From positions 75,092 through 139,091 of the forward strand of contig CAYRDC010000006.1 in assembly GCA_964422925.1 (NCBI GenBank): a DNA stretch of 64,000 nucleotides, written 5' to 3'. The position numbers were made by a program, and so were the translations under genes. Shown here in pieces: positions 15,880 to 25,039 of this stretch. Source of the stretch: CAYRDC01 sp964422925 (lineage in GTDB: Bacteria; Bacteroidota; Bacteroidia; Chitinophagales; S012-47). The notes beneath the pieces were generated by a model, which ran no database searches, was not told where the DNA came from, and saw only the letters and a program-made list of their open reading frames with translations. Positions within the stretch are counted from its first letter, which is position 1; the number at the start of each line of letters is the position of its first letter.

Positions 15880-16755
15880 TTAACCAATAGTATGTTGATC
15901 AATAAGTTCTTTCACCAACGATTCGATGGCTTCATCAGTGGCTTCCAGCACTTTGGAATCTTTTGCCTGGAGCACCACATTTTCGACTTTTTTCACCTTG
16001 GTGGGAGATCCGGCCAGTCCAAGCCACTGAATATCCGCCCCGATATCTTCAACACTCCATTCTTCTATCTCCAGGTAATGGCGTTTTTCATGAAGCGCCA
16101 GGATATCATCACTTTCTCTTTTTAACTCAGTGGCAGTCCGGGCATACTTGTATTTCATAAGCCGTTTGGCATTCCGCGGCCGGCATTCAGGGGCGATTCC
16201 ATGTACCGTTATTAAAACCGGCATGGGCGCAGACAGTATTTCGAGACCCTGTTCCAGCCTGCGGTGAACGATTACTTTTCCATCCTGAATTTCCTGTATT
16301 GATTCCGCGTAGGTCACCTGGGGAATCCCCAGTTTTTCAGCCGTTTGGGGGCCAACCTGGGCTGTATCTCCGTCAATCGCCTGCCGCCCGGCAAAAACAA
16401 TATCGAAAGGAGCCGCCTTCCGGATCGCCAGGGCAAGGGAATAGGAAGTGGCCAGCGTGTCCGATCCGGCAAATCGCTTGTCGGTTATCAATATGCCGCG
16501 GTCGGCTCCCCGGTAAAGGCTTTCGCGCAGTATGGAAGCCGCACGGGGAGGGCCCATGGTAATTACTGTAATCTTTGTGTCCGGGTACCGGTCTTTGATG
16601 CGAAGCGCCTGTTCCAGCCCTTTCAGGTCGTCAGGGTTAAAGATGGCTGGCAGAGCCGCCCGGTTTATGGTACCGTCCGACTTCATACTGTCCTTGCCCA
16701 CATGACGTGTATCCGGCACTTGTTTAGCCAGTACAATCAGATGTAATCCTTTCAT
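15880..16755 (-). CDS. etfB: Electron transfer flavoprotein subunit beta
   Basis: EtfB is the AMP-binding partner of EtfA. I place the start at the ATG at 16755 (MKGLHLIVLAKQVPDTR), the normal family beginning; an ATG at 16794 would add 13 unconserved residues. The 291-residue protein carries the ETF beta core (NPDDLKGLEQALRIKDRYPD, KITVITMGPPRAASILRESL and FAGRQAIDGDTAQVGPQTAE). It is the first gene of the etfB-etfA-acd operon and is divergent from fabI. Confidence 0.95.
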   Translation of the reverse strand: MKGLHLIVLAKQVPDTRHVGKDSMKSDGTINRAALPAIFNPDDLKGLEQALRIKDRYPDTKITVITMGPPRAASILRESLYRGADRGILITDKRFAGSDTLATSYSLALAIRKAAPFDIVFAGRQAIDGDTAQVGPQTAEKLGIPQVTYAESIQEIQDGKVIVHRRLEQGLEILSAPMPVLITVHGIAPECRPRNAKRLMKYKYARTATELKRESDDILALHEKRHYLEIEEWSVEDIGADIQWLGLAGSPTKVKKVENVVLQAKDSKVLEATDEAIESLVKELIDQHTIG

Positions 16756-16892
16756 AAACGGGTTTTCTATAGGCCAATAATAGGGAATGCGCATAAAAAT
16801 AAGAGAAGTGCACCTAAATAGGTTATGACCTTTATCACTCTTTGTAAACAGGCTGGCACCAGGTGAGATCTTACATATTTACCGGAAAGTCT

Positions 16893-16900
16893 TAATTTTG
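16893..16900 (+). promoter_or_regulatory. TAnnTTTG -7 box of fabI
   Basis: TAATTTTG lies in the divergent etfB/fabI intergenic region, 84 bases before the fabI start. Unlike several other boxes in this window it leaves a leader of about 80 bases. Confidence 0.45.
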
Positions 16901-16984
16901 AGCCTTCACTTATGGACCTAACCCCGTAACCCCGAAGCCCAAAGGGTTATTCTCTGTAACATAACCAAGACAAAGCAACCTGCA

Positions 16985-17797
16985 ATGAATAATCAAATAC
17001 TGCAAGGAAAAACCGGAATTATTTTCGGAGCGCTGGATGAGCAATCCATTGCCTGGAAAGTAGCCGACCTGTGCGCACGGGAAGGAGCCCGGTTTACCCT
17101 CACCAATGCGCCCTCTGCCATCCGCTTTGGTCAAATTAACGAACTGGCCAAAAAACACAATACGGAAGTCATTCCGGCCGATGCGACCAATATGTACGAT
17201 CTCGATAATCTTTTTAAAAGAAGTATGGAAGTGCTGGAAGGACCGGTAGATTTTGTGCTGCACAGCATTGGCATGGGAATGAACGTCCGCAAAAACATTC
17301 CCTATACCGATATTAATTATGACTTTTTCCTGCGCACCCTGGATATATCAGCCCTGTCCTTTCACCGGATTCTTCAAACGGCCATGAAACTGGATGCCAT
17401 TAAAAAATGGGGCTCTGTACTGGCATTGACCTATATTGCCGCCCAACGGACCTTCCCGGGATATCATGAAATGGCCGAAGCCAAGGCCTTGCTCGAATCA
17501 ATTGCCCGCAGCTTCGGGTACCATTATGGCAGAATGAAAAAAGTCAGGATTAATACCATTTCACAGTCTCCGACTATTACCACGGCCGGTTCCAAAGTGC
17601 AGGGCTTTAATGCTTTTATCCGTTTTGCCGATAAAATGTCTCCATTGGGCAATGCCGATGCAGAGGACTGCGCCAGGTATTGCGTGATGATGTTTTCAGA
17701 TTATACCCGGAAAGTAACCATGCAAAACCTGTATCATGACGGAGGTTTCTCTTCAGTGGGGTTTAGCGAAGATTTAATGGACTTTCTGAAAAAATAA
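16985..17797 (+). CDS. fabI: Enoyl-[acyl-carrier-protein] reductase
   Basis: FabI reduces the enoyl-ACP double bond with NAD(P)H in the last step of each fatty-acid elongation cycle. The 270-residue SDR-fold protein shows the FabI-type nucleotide loop (FGALDEQSIAWKVA), HSIGMG, YIAAQRTFPGYHEMAEAKAL with the catalytic pair Y160 and K167 (Y-x6-K), and ISQSPTITTAGSKVQGF near the substrate loop. It stands alone on the plus strand, divergent from etfB. Confidence 0.93.
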   Translation: MNNQILQGKTGIIFGALDEQSIAWKVADLCAREGARFTLTNAPSAIRFGQINELAKKHNTEVIPADATNMYDLDNLFKRSMEVLEGPVDFVLHSIGMGMNVRKNIPYTDINYDFFLRTLDISALSFHRILQTAMKLDAIKKWGSVLALTYIAAQRTFPGYHEMAEAKALLESIARSFGYHYGRMKKVRINTISQSPTITTAGSKVQGFNAFIRFADKMSPLGNADAEDCARYCVMMFSDYTRKVTMQNLYHDGGFSSVGFSEDLMDFLKK

Positions 17798-18105
17798 AGA
17801 TAAACTCCTCTGCTTCAATTCAATCTGATTTAGCTCTCCTCAAAAGATTCATTTCTTTCATCCTGCCTTTTGTAGGAATCTGCTGAATTTACAGTGCCCT
17901 GAACAAAAATAGTGTTTGCATACATTCTTTTTGTAACAAACCAAAAGTGTGTACGTAGAACACACCGAATTTTTCGAGGAAGCTGTCATTGAATCAACTG
18001 GAATGAGCCAAAGCAGAAGACGATACAAAGCTTTCTCACAGACAAAAATGGCAAAGGCAACTTTCAGTTTTTAAATAACAAATTGTTTAACAAAACCCCT
18101 TAATC
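17798..18105. other. Intergenic region before a T9SS cargo gene
   Basis: About 300 bases without a supported gene. An inverted repeat GTGTGT (17947-17952)/ACACAC (17960-17965) is present and could be an operator or a weak hairpin. No exact TAnnTTTG box was found. There is no strong T-tailed terminator after fabI. Confidence 0.35.
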
Positions 18106-19722
18106 ATGAAAGCTTTAAAAACCCCTTTGATCGGATTGATATCAGGTCTTATCCTGATGGTCAGTTCAAGCACAGTGCACGCGCAGTTCATACCTGCTTC
18201 TACACCCGATGCACAAATTTCTAACGGCCAACCCATCCTTCCACCCATGAACGTAGCCAACGATGTAGTCACCTTTAAAAATGGTGAACTTAAGGCTATG
18301 GTATGGGATGGTGATGTGCCGACTTTGGCATTTGACTATAAGGATGGAGCCGTAACCGGTATGTTTGCTCTTGGACAGGGCGGGCCAGCCGGTGTTGGAT
18401 TAATCACGGATCCTGATGTGGTTATTGATCCCAACGGATCAGGCAGAATGCTGGTTGTCTACAAAGGTCAGGATGACCAGATTTACCTGGAGCTCTTTGA
18501 ATATAACGATATAGGCGGAGCCCAGGTATCGCCTCCTAAAATGGTAAACCCGACAACAGGCTTCTGCAACAGCCCCAATGTGGACGTATCTGCCACGGGC
18601 GATGTAGTGATCACCTGGGAAGAAAATGGTGACATTTTTGCCCGCAGGTTTAATTTCGTGTCCGGGCTGTATCCCCACACCTTAAAGGTGAATGGTGATC
18701 CATTATCTCCTTCAGGTCTTTGCTCATCTCCGGATGTGGCCATTGCCCGTATTCCTGGTTCACTGGTTCCTTCCTACATGGTAGACTTTGTGTTTATTAA
18801 GGAATACAACGGCAAAAAATCTGTATGGCTCCAACGGGTTACCCTGGATGAAATTACTTCAGGTGGCAAAGGCGTGAAGAACTATGGCTATGGTTTTACC
18901 AAACAATTGTTCAGCGCTGATCCCGGCCAAACACTGGGCGCTCCGCGCATTGCCGCTCCGGCAGACAATCCGGCCCTGAGTCCTTATGATTTCACCGTTG
19001 TGGTACGTGTTAACGATGGCAGCAGTGATCATCTGTGGGCCATTACACACCACCTCGCCACAGCCGGGTTTGATCAATTGAATTACACGGAACTGAATGC
19101 AAACCCCAACGATATTACCATGTGTGGTAATGGCGATCCGGTGGTAAGCTATGTTGGCAATGCCATTATCACTGCCTGGACTTATGCCGATGGCGCCTGC
19201 GCGCTGATCAGCGGTACCAAGGAAGTGATTGTCCGCCAACTGGCCTGGGACGGCACACCCTTGTATCCCGATTACTCCATCGTGAACTTTGACCTGATGG
19301 GTGATCAGTATCGCATCGCTGTTTCAGGTAACCATTCCGCCATTGGTCAAACATTCTATACGTTCTATGACGAAAACGCTCAGTCTATCGCCTACAAATC
19401 AAGCGAGTATTCGAATATTGACCTGAAATGGACTGGTAATGAAACACCAGATGCTGAAACCAGCCTGGACGTTTATCCTGTTCCGGTAATGGATGAAATG
19501 ACCCTGAGCATTAATATCGCCAAAGGTGAAACCCCTGAAATGCTCGAGGTTTACAACATGGCCGGCCAGGTAGTGTACCGCTTTGACGCATCCAATCTTC
19601 ATGAAGGCAATAATACCCTTACCTGGAATGCCAAAAATGAAAACGTGGGTGCTGGTGTGTACATGATCCGTCTGGTTACGGATAAGAGTACAAAATCAAT
19701 TACCGTGAACAAAGCCAAGTAA
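18106..19722 (+). CDS. Secreted protein with T9SS type A sorting domain
   Basis: A 538-residue protein with a signal peptide (MKALKTPLIGLISGLILMVS, ending near HAQ at about residue 27). The middle contains repeated beta-propeller-like strands about seventy residues apart (for example AMVWDGDVPTLAFDYKDGAV and VVITWEENGDIFARRF). The last about 80 residues form a type A T9SS sorting domain: VYPVPVMDEMTLSIN, VYNMAGQVVYRF, GVYMIRLVTDKSTKSITVNK. It should be exported by Sec, then across the outer membrane by the T9SS. No enzymatic motif is seen. A terminator follows at 19772. Confidence 0.85.
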   Translation: MKALKTPLIGLISGLILMVSSSTVHAQFIPASTPDAQISNGQPILPPMNVANDVVTFKNGELKAMVWDGDVPTLAFDYKDGAVTGMFALGQGGPAGVGLITDPDVVIDPNGSGRMLVVYKGQDDQIYLELFEYNDIGGAQVSPPKMVNPTTGFCNSPNVDVSATGDVVITWEENGDIFARRFNFVSGLYPHTLKVNGDPLSPSGLCSSPDVAIARIPGSLVPSYMVDFVFIKEYNGKKSVWLQRVTLDEITSGGKGVKNYGYGFTKQLFSADPGQTLGAPRIAAPADNPALSPYDFTVVVRVNDGSSDHLWAITHHLATAGFDQLNYTELNANPNDITMCGNGDPVVSYVGNAIITAWTYADGACALISGTKEVIVRQLAWDGTPLYPDYSIVNFDLMGDQYRIAVSGNHSAIGQTFYTFYDENAQSIAYKSSEYSNIDLKWTGNETPDAETSLDVYPVPVMDEMTLSINIAKGETPEMLEVYNMAGQVVYRFDASNLHEGNNTLTWNAKNENVGAGVYMIRLVTDKSTKSITVNKAK

Positions 19723-19771
19723 AATTCCCTGATTCAAAACGTTCCGTAAATTGATTTTGCATCATAACAGC

Positions 19772-19807
19772 GCTGCCCGGAAAAAATTTTCGGGCAGCCT
19801 GTTTTTT
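19772..19807 (+). terminator. Rho-independent terminator
   Basis: GCTGCCCG (19772-19779) pairs with CGGGCAGC (19791-19798), followed by TGTTTTTT. It ends the T9SS cargo gene just upstream. Confidence 0.85.
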
Positions 19808-19956
19808 ATACACTATGTTAGTTGAAAAATGCTGCTGTTCTTGGTGGAATAAAGGAAAATGACCCTTCCGGCAGCTGCATTCGACTTGGATTTTTGCCTG
19901 AAATCCAGTATTTTAGTAAAGTTTTATTCCTGAAGATTGATTAACCAGGTGTCCTG

Positions 19957-22900
19957 ATGCGCGCAAAATACCTCATATTTGCCGTTTGCAGCTTCTTGCT
20001 CCTGCCTTCCCTCAATGCGCAGCACGAAGGAGATTACTGGTATTTTGGTGAAAATGCCGGGTTGCATTTTAGCGGAGCTTCCCCTACCGTACTTACGAAT
20101 GGCGCCCTGAACACTTATGAAGGATGTGCCACCATTAGTGATGCTACCGGTAACCTGTTGTTTTATACCGATGGCCGGAAAGTATACAATGCCAACCACG
20201 ATACTATGGCCAACGGAAACGGGCTGCTGGGTGGTTTCAGTTCCACCCAGGCAGCGGCCATTGTGCCGGCACCGGGTTCTCCCAGTTTGTATTACATATT
20301 CACTACCGACAATTCAGGAGGGCAAAACGGACTTCGTTACTCCTTGGTTGACATGGGCCAGCAAGGCGGGCTCGGAGCCGTGATTCAAAAAAATATTTTA
20401 CTGTATACCCCGGTTACGGAGAAACTCATTGCCGTAAAACACGCTAATAACCAAGACATCTGGGTTATCGCGCATGAGTTTAATTCTGACGCTTACCTGG
20501 CTTACCGGGTTAGCCCATCAGGGGTTGATACCAATGCGGTGGTAAGCCATATCGGATCCGTGCAAGGCACGATGAACTTCCAGGGATACCTGAAAGCCTC
20601 CCCTGACGGTACCAAACTGGCAGCAGCTATTTCCATCCTGGCTGATAAAGTGGAAATATTCAGCTTCGATACACAAAACGGCACCCTGAGCAACCTGATT
20701 ACCATTCCCAATGTGGACAATCCTTATGGAATTGAATTTTCTCCGGACGGGACCAAATTGTACGTATCCTCGCGAATGCCCGGAAAAATCACTCAATACA
20801 CCCTGAATGCCGGGTCACAGCAGGCTATTATCAATTCAGCCGTAACGGTTTACAACGGAAATAACCCGTTTGCCCTGCAGCTGGCTCCCGATGGAAAAAT
20901 ATATGTGGCATTCAACAACAGCTTTTACCTGAGCAGGATTGAAAGCCCCAATCTTCCGGGAAGCTCGTGTAATTACCAGTCCAATGCCGTGTTCCTGGGG
21001 GGAAAACGTTCGAAAATCGGATTGCCCGCGTTTATACCTAACTATTTCCAACCGGGCATTTTGGCCAGTAGTTTCTGCTTCGGAAGCCTCACCCAGTTCC
21101 AGCTGACCGACACCAGCCAGGTGGATTCAGTGCTCTGGAATTTTGGAGACACAGCTTCTTCCCAAAACACTTCTGCCAGCTTGTCAGCGGTTCATACATA
21201 TTCTGATACCGGCCATTTCACGGTGACTGTCCAGGTTTACCATAACGGTGGGACGACAACCGCCACCTCAGACATTTATATTGAACCGATCCCGCAGGTA
21301 AATTTCGGAAATGACACCACCATTTGCGCCACGACAACCATTATACTCAACGCGGGGAATCCCGGGGCCTTATACACCTGGTCCACGGGTGATTCAGTGC
21401 AAGCTATCCAAGTCAATACTTCCGGAACCTACTGGGTGGAAGTGACTACTGCCAACGGCTGCGTTGCTTCCGATACCGTGCAAATAACCGTTTTGCCACC
21501 GGTCATACTCCAGGTGAGCAAAGACACGGCTATTTGTAAAAACCAAAGCGTTCAATTGCATGTGAGCGGTGCCCAGAGCTACCAGTGGCAGCCGGCTTCT
21601 TCCCTGAGCGATCCGGCTATAGCTGATCCGGTAGCTTCTCCCGCTTACAGCACACAATACACCGTTACCGGTACAGATGTCAATCAATGCACCGGTACAG
21701 CCACTGTGCTGGTTCATGTTTATCCCTTACCGAATTACATGCTTCCGGTGGAGACCAGCATTTGTTTGGGAGATACCGCTCTGCTGAACGCACCCCCTGC
21801 AAACTCTTATCAATGGACCCCGCAGGCCTGGGTAAATTGCGACACTTGCCAGCAGATAGAGGCAATGCCCCAGGCGACTACCATCTACACCGTGACCTAC
21901 ACAAACTCTTTCGGATGCCAGCGGGAAGGTTTATTTACCGTTCATGTAGCGGCCTTGCCGGTCGTTTCAGCCGGACCTGATGTACAGGCCTGTGCCGGAA
22001 CCAGCGTGCAATTACAGGGCAGCGCCAGCGATACCAGCGGAATCGCTTCTTACCTTTGGACTCCTTCCCAGGGATTGTCCAGTACGACTATTCCGGATCC
22101 GTTTGCCAACCCGGCAGCCAGCACGGCTTATGTGCTGACGGCCACCAACACCCTGGGATGTTCTGCCAGCGATACGGTTCAATTTACAAGAGACCAGCTT
22201 TCGGTGGATGCGGGACAGCCGGTAACGGTTTGCCCCGGCTCTTCGGTACAGCTTCAGGCTATTGGCAGTACAATAGGCTCCTGGGACTGGAAACCGGCTT
22301 CACTTCTTGACAATCCGCATATTGCCAATCCCACAGCAACCGTTTCACAGAATACCGTATTCACCGTAACCCTGACCAACGCCAATGGCTGCGTGGCCAC
22401 AGATTCAGTGGAGGTAAGTGTATTCAATCCGCTTACCGTGGAGGCCGGGAAAGATACTTTTGTTTGCCAGGGCGAGAGCCTGCAACTGCAGGCGAGCGGG
22501 AGCGGATTCTTTACATGGGATCCGGCACCAGGCCTTAGCTGCCTGAATTGCAGCAACCCGGTGGCCAGCCCGGTAGCTGACCAATACTATTACGTGACCG
22601 TAAGCGGTGTGAATGGCTGCACCGCCAGGGACTCTGTATTTGTGAAGGTTCGCCCCGCGCCCGTGGTCAGTGTTCCCGCTGACACAAGTATTTGCCCGGG
22701 TGAATCGGTGCAGTTGAGCGCAACGGGCGGTCAGTCGTACCAGTGGGCACCCATGTCACAATTAAGTTGCGCCACCTGCTCCAGCCCTATGGCCAGCCCG
22801 GTGGTTTCGACCCTATACACAGTTACCGTATCCGATGCGTTCGGATGCCAGAATAAAGCCACCGTAAAAATTAACCTGAAACCCAAACCTACAATAAGCT

Positions 22901-24987
22901 ATACCGGCACCCCGGAACTTTGCGAAGGAGGCAGTACACAACTCCAGCTTACCGGGGCATCAAATTATTCCTGGACCCCGGCCGCAGGCATTAGCTGCAC
23001 AAACTGTCCGGACCCGGTATTTACACCAACACAAACTACCACCTATACCGTAAATGCCACCGGCAGCAACGAATGCCAAACCACCCTGCCGGTAACTATC
23101 CAGGTAAAACCGGCTCCCACCCTGTCCGTCACACCGGACACCGCGGCTTGTTCTGGTTCTTCCATTCAACTTTTTGCCTCAGGCGGCAGCACTTACCAAT
23201 GGTCGCCAGCTTCCGGGCTGAGTTGCAGCAACTGCCCCGATCCGGTAGCCATCATTACCGGCCCGGTCACATACCAGGTGACCGCCATCGGCAGTAACGG
23301 CTGTACCACAACCGATTCGGTGCATATCGGCATGCATCCCGCACCGGTCATTTCAGTAAGCCCGGACGACACGGTTTGCCTGGGCAACAACCTCGTGCTG
23401 CAGGCCTCCGGGGCACAGTCCTACACCTGGACGCCCCTGAACATGGTCGTTCAAACCGGCCTGCAAACAGCTGTAGTGTACCCCACGGTTACCACTACCT
23501 TCACCGTAACCGGTACCAATGCCTGGGGATGCGAGGGTACAAGCACCGTAACGGTGTATGTGCAAAACGGGCCGACCATTCAAACCAGTTCCGACACGGC
23601 AATTTGCCTGGGAGAAAGCATCACCCTGCATGCCAGTGGCGGAACCCAGTACAGTTGGTCGCCATCAACGGGTTTAAGTTGCACGCAATGTCCTGACCCG
23701 GTGGCCACACCGCAAACCTCTACGCTTTACACCGTATCCGTGTCCGACCCATTCGGATGTCCGGGTACAGGTACGGTAAAAGTGACGGTTAATCCCCTGC
23801 CGGCCGCAGCCGCATCGCCTGACCAGGCAATTTGTGAGGGCGCTTCCACAGGGTTATGGGCCGGTGGCGGTGTGCAATATCATTGGTTCCCCTCCGCGGG
23901 ATTGAGCAATCCCAATGATGATCAACCGCTTGCATCGCCCACATCTACCACTACCTATACCGTTATCGTAACCGGAATAAACGGTTGCCGCGATTCAGCC
24001 TTCACAACCATACAGGTCAATAAAATGCCGGTGGCTGTCACTTCATCAGATACCACGGTTTGCCGGGGCGTCCCGGTGAACCTGATAGCAGGGGGAGGCA
24101 ACTCCTATCAATGGATACCTCCGGCCGGACTGAACCAGGATAATATCCCCAACCCGGTGGCCAGTCCGCAGGTAAATACAACCTACACAGTGATTGTTAG
24201 CAATGGAACCGGATGTTCCGATACCGGGACGGTGTCTGTCAGCCTGATCGAACCCGCTGATCCCGGTGCCATCGGAGATACGGTGCTGTGCAGGGGATCC
24301 ACCGCGGTGCTGGCGGCTTTCAACGGCATTAGCTATGAGTGGGCTCCGGCAATTTCTTTGGACTGCAGCCAATGCTCCGCTCCGCTGGCCAACCCCGAGC
24401 AGAACACCATGTATACCGTTACGATTACCGATATCAACGGCTGCCGGAATGCGGACAGTGTTTTGGTTCAGGTCAGGGATTTACCTGTCATTGAAGCCGG
24501 GGAAGACATTACCCTGAAGAAAGGGGAAGCGGTTCGCCTTCATGCCACCGGAGGGGTACAATACTACTGGAGCCCGGAATACTGGCTTGACGATCCGTAC
24601 ATTGCCGATCCGGTGGCTGTTCCGGAAGATACGGTTACCTACACCGTGATCGGAAAGGACGCCTATGGTTGCGAAAACTCGGATGAACTGACCATCTTCG
24701 TTGTCCCGCAAAGCCTGGTCATCATTCCCAATGCCTTTTCCCCCAACGGAGACGGGCTTAACGATATATTCCATATCGGGTACAGTGAAGGGTTTACGCT
24801 CGAACAGCTTATGATCTTCAACCGTTGGGGCGAACTCGTCTTTTCCACCACCGATGCGCAGCAAGGATGGGATGGCACTTTCATGGGACATGCCCAGCCG
24901 ATTGGCTCCTACCTGTACGTATTAAAAGGCACTGCCCCGGACGGGACGCCTATAAGGAAATCCGGGAATATCACCTTGCTAAAATAA
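19957..24987 (+). CDS. Giant T9SS type B cell-surface adhesin with PKD domain and 15 Cys-containing repeats
   Basis: A 1676-residue secreted protein. Residues 1-21 are a signal peptide ending at NAQ. Residues about 25-360 form a beta-propeller-like domain (YWYFGENAGLHFSG, SPDGTKLYVSSRMPGKITQY). A PKD domain spans about 365-445 (WNFGDTASSQN, VHTYSDTGHFTVTVQVY). From about 446 to 1586 I count 15 tandem repeats of about 76 residues, mostly built as D-T-x-x-C-x-G-x-S, a Y-x-W-x-P strand, and TTYTV...NGC. Seven repeats also carry a CxxC (for example LSCSNCPDPV). The last about 88 residues are the gliding-motility-associated CHU_C type B sorting domain (IPNAFSPNGDGLNDIF, FNRWGELVFST). Adhesion or matrix binding is inferred from the architecture. 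It is followed by a terminator and has no operon partner. Confidence 0.9.
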   Translation: MRAKYLIFAVCSFLLLPSLNAQHEGDYWYFGENAGLHFSGASPTVLTNGALNTYEGCATISDATGNLLFYTDGRKVYNANHDTMANGNGLLGGFSSTQAAAIVPAPGSPSLYYIFTTDNSGGQNGLRYSLVDMGQQGGLGAVIQKNILLYTPVTEKLIAVKHANNQDIWVIAHEFNSDAYLAYRVSPSGVDTNAVVSHIGSVQGTMNFQGYLKASPDGTKLAAAISILADKVEIFSFDTQNGTLSNLITIPNVDNPYGIEFSPDGTKLYVSSRMPGKITQYTLNAGSQQAIINSAVTVYNGNNPFALQLAPDGKIYVAFNNSFYLSRIESPNLPGSSCNYQSNAVFLGGKRSKIGLPAFIPNYFQPGILASSFCFGSLTQFQLTDTSQVDSVLWNFGDTASSQNTSASLSAVHTYSDTGHFTVTVQVYHNGGTTTATSDIYIEPIPQVNFGNDTTICATTTIILNAGNPGALYTWSTGDSVQAIQVNTSGTYWVEVTTANGCVASDTVQITVLPPVILQVSKDTAICKNQSVQLHVSGAQSYQWQPASSLSDPAIADPVASPAYSTQYTVTGTDVNQCTGTATVLVHVYPLPNYMLPVETSICLGDTALLNAPPANSYQWTPQAWVNCDTCQQIEAMPQATTIYTVTYTNSFGCQREGLFTVHVAALPVVSAGPDVQACAGTSVQLQGSASDTSGIASYLWTPSQGLSSTTIPDPFANPAASTAYVLTATNTLGCSASDTVQFTRDQLSVDAGQPVTVCPGSSVQLQAIGSTIGSWDWKPASLLDNPHIANPTATVSQNTVFTVTLTNANGCVATDSVEVSVFNPLTVEAGKDTFVCQGESLQLQASGSGFFTWDPAPGLSCLNCSNPVASPVADQYYYVTVSGVNGCTARDSVFVKVRPAPVVSVPADTSICPGESVQLSATGGQSYQWAPMSQLSCATCSSPMASPVVSTLYTVTVSDAFGCQNKATVKINLKPKPTISYTGTPELCEGGSTQLQLTGASNYSWTPAAGISCTNCPDPVFTPTQTTTYTVNATGSNECQTTLPVTIQVKPAPTLSVTPDTAACSGSSIQLFASGGSTYQWSPASGLSCSNCPDPVAIITGPVTYQVTAIGSNGCTTTDSVHIGMHPAPVISVSPDDTVCLGNNLVLQASGAQSYTWTPLNMVVQTGLQTAVVYPTVTTTFTVTGTNAWGCEGTSTVTVYVQNGPTIQTSSDTAICLGESITLHASGGTQYSWSPSTGLSCTQCPDPVATPQTSTLYTVSVSDPFGCPGTGTVKVTVNPLPAAAASPDQAICEGASTGLWAGGGVQYHWFPSAGLSNPNDDQPLASPTSTTTYTVIVTGINGCRDSAFTTIQVNKMPVAVTSSDTTVCRGVPVNLIAGGGNSYQWIPPAGLNQDNIPNPVASPQVNTTYTVIVSNGTGCSDTGTVSVSLIEPADPGAIGDTVLCRGSTAVLAAFNGISYEWAPAISLDCSQCSAPLANPEQNTMYTVTITDINGCRNADSVLVQVRDLPVIEAGEDITLKKGEAVRLHATGGVQYYWSPEYWLDDPYIADPVAVPEDTVTYTVIGKDAYGCENSDELTIFVVPQSLVIIPNAFSPNGDGLNDIFHIGYSEGFTLEQLMIFNRWGELVFSTTDAQQGWDGTFMGHAQPIGSYLYVLKGTAPDGTPIRKSGNITLLK

Positions 24988-24991
24988 AAAA

Positions 24992-25009
24992 CGGGGCGTT
25001 AAAGCCCCG
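24992..25009. terminator. Hairpin terminator between adhesin and clpC
   Basis: CGGGGC (24992-24997) pairs with GCCCCG (25004-25009). An A tract on the left gives T residues on the minus strand, so it suits the convergent clpC transcript and may serve both. Confidence 0.6.
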
Positions 25010-25039
25010 CAAACAACTCCCCTTTCGGATTGATACAAG

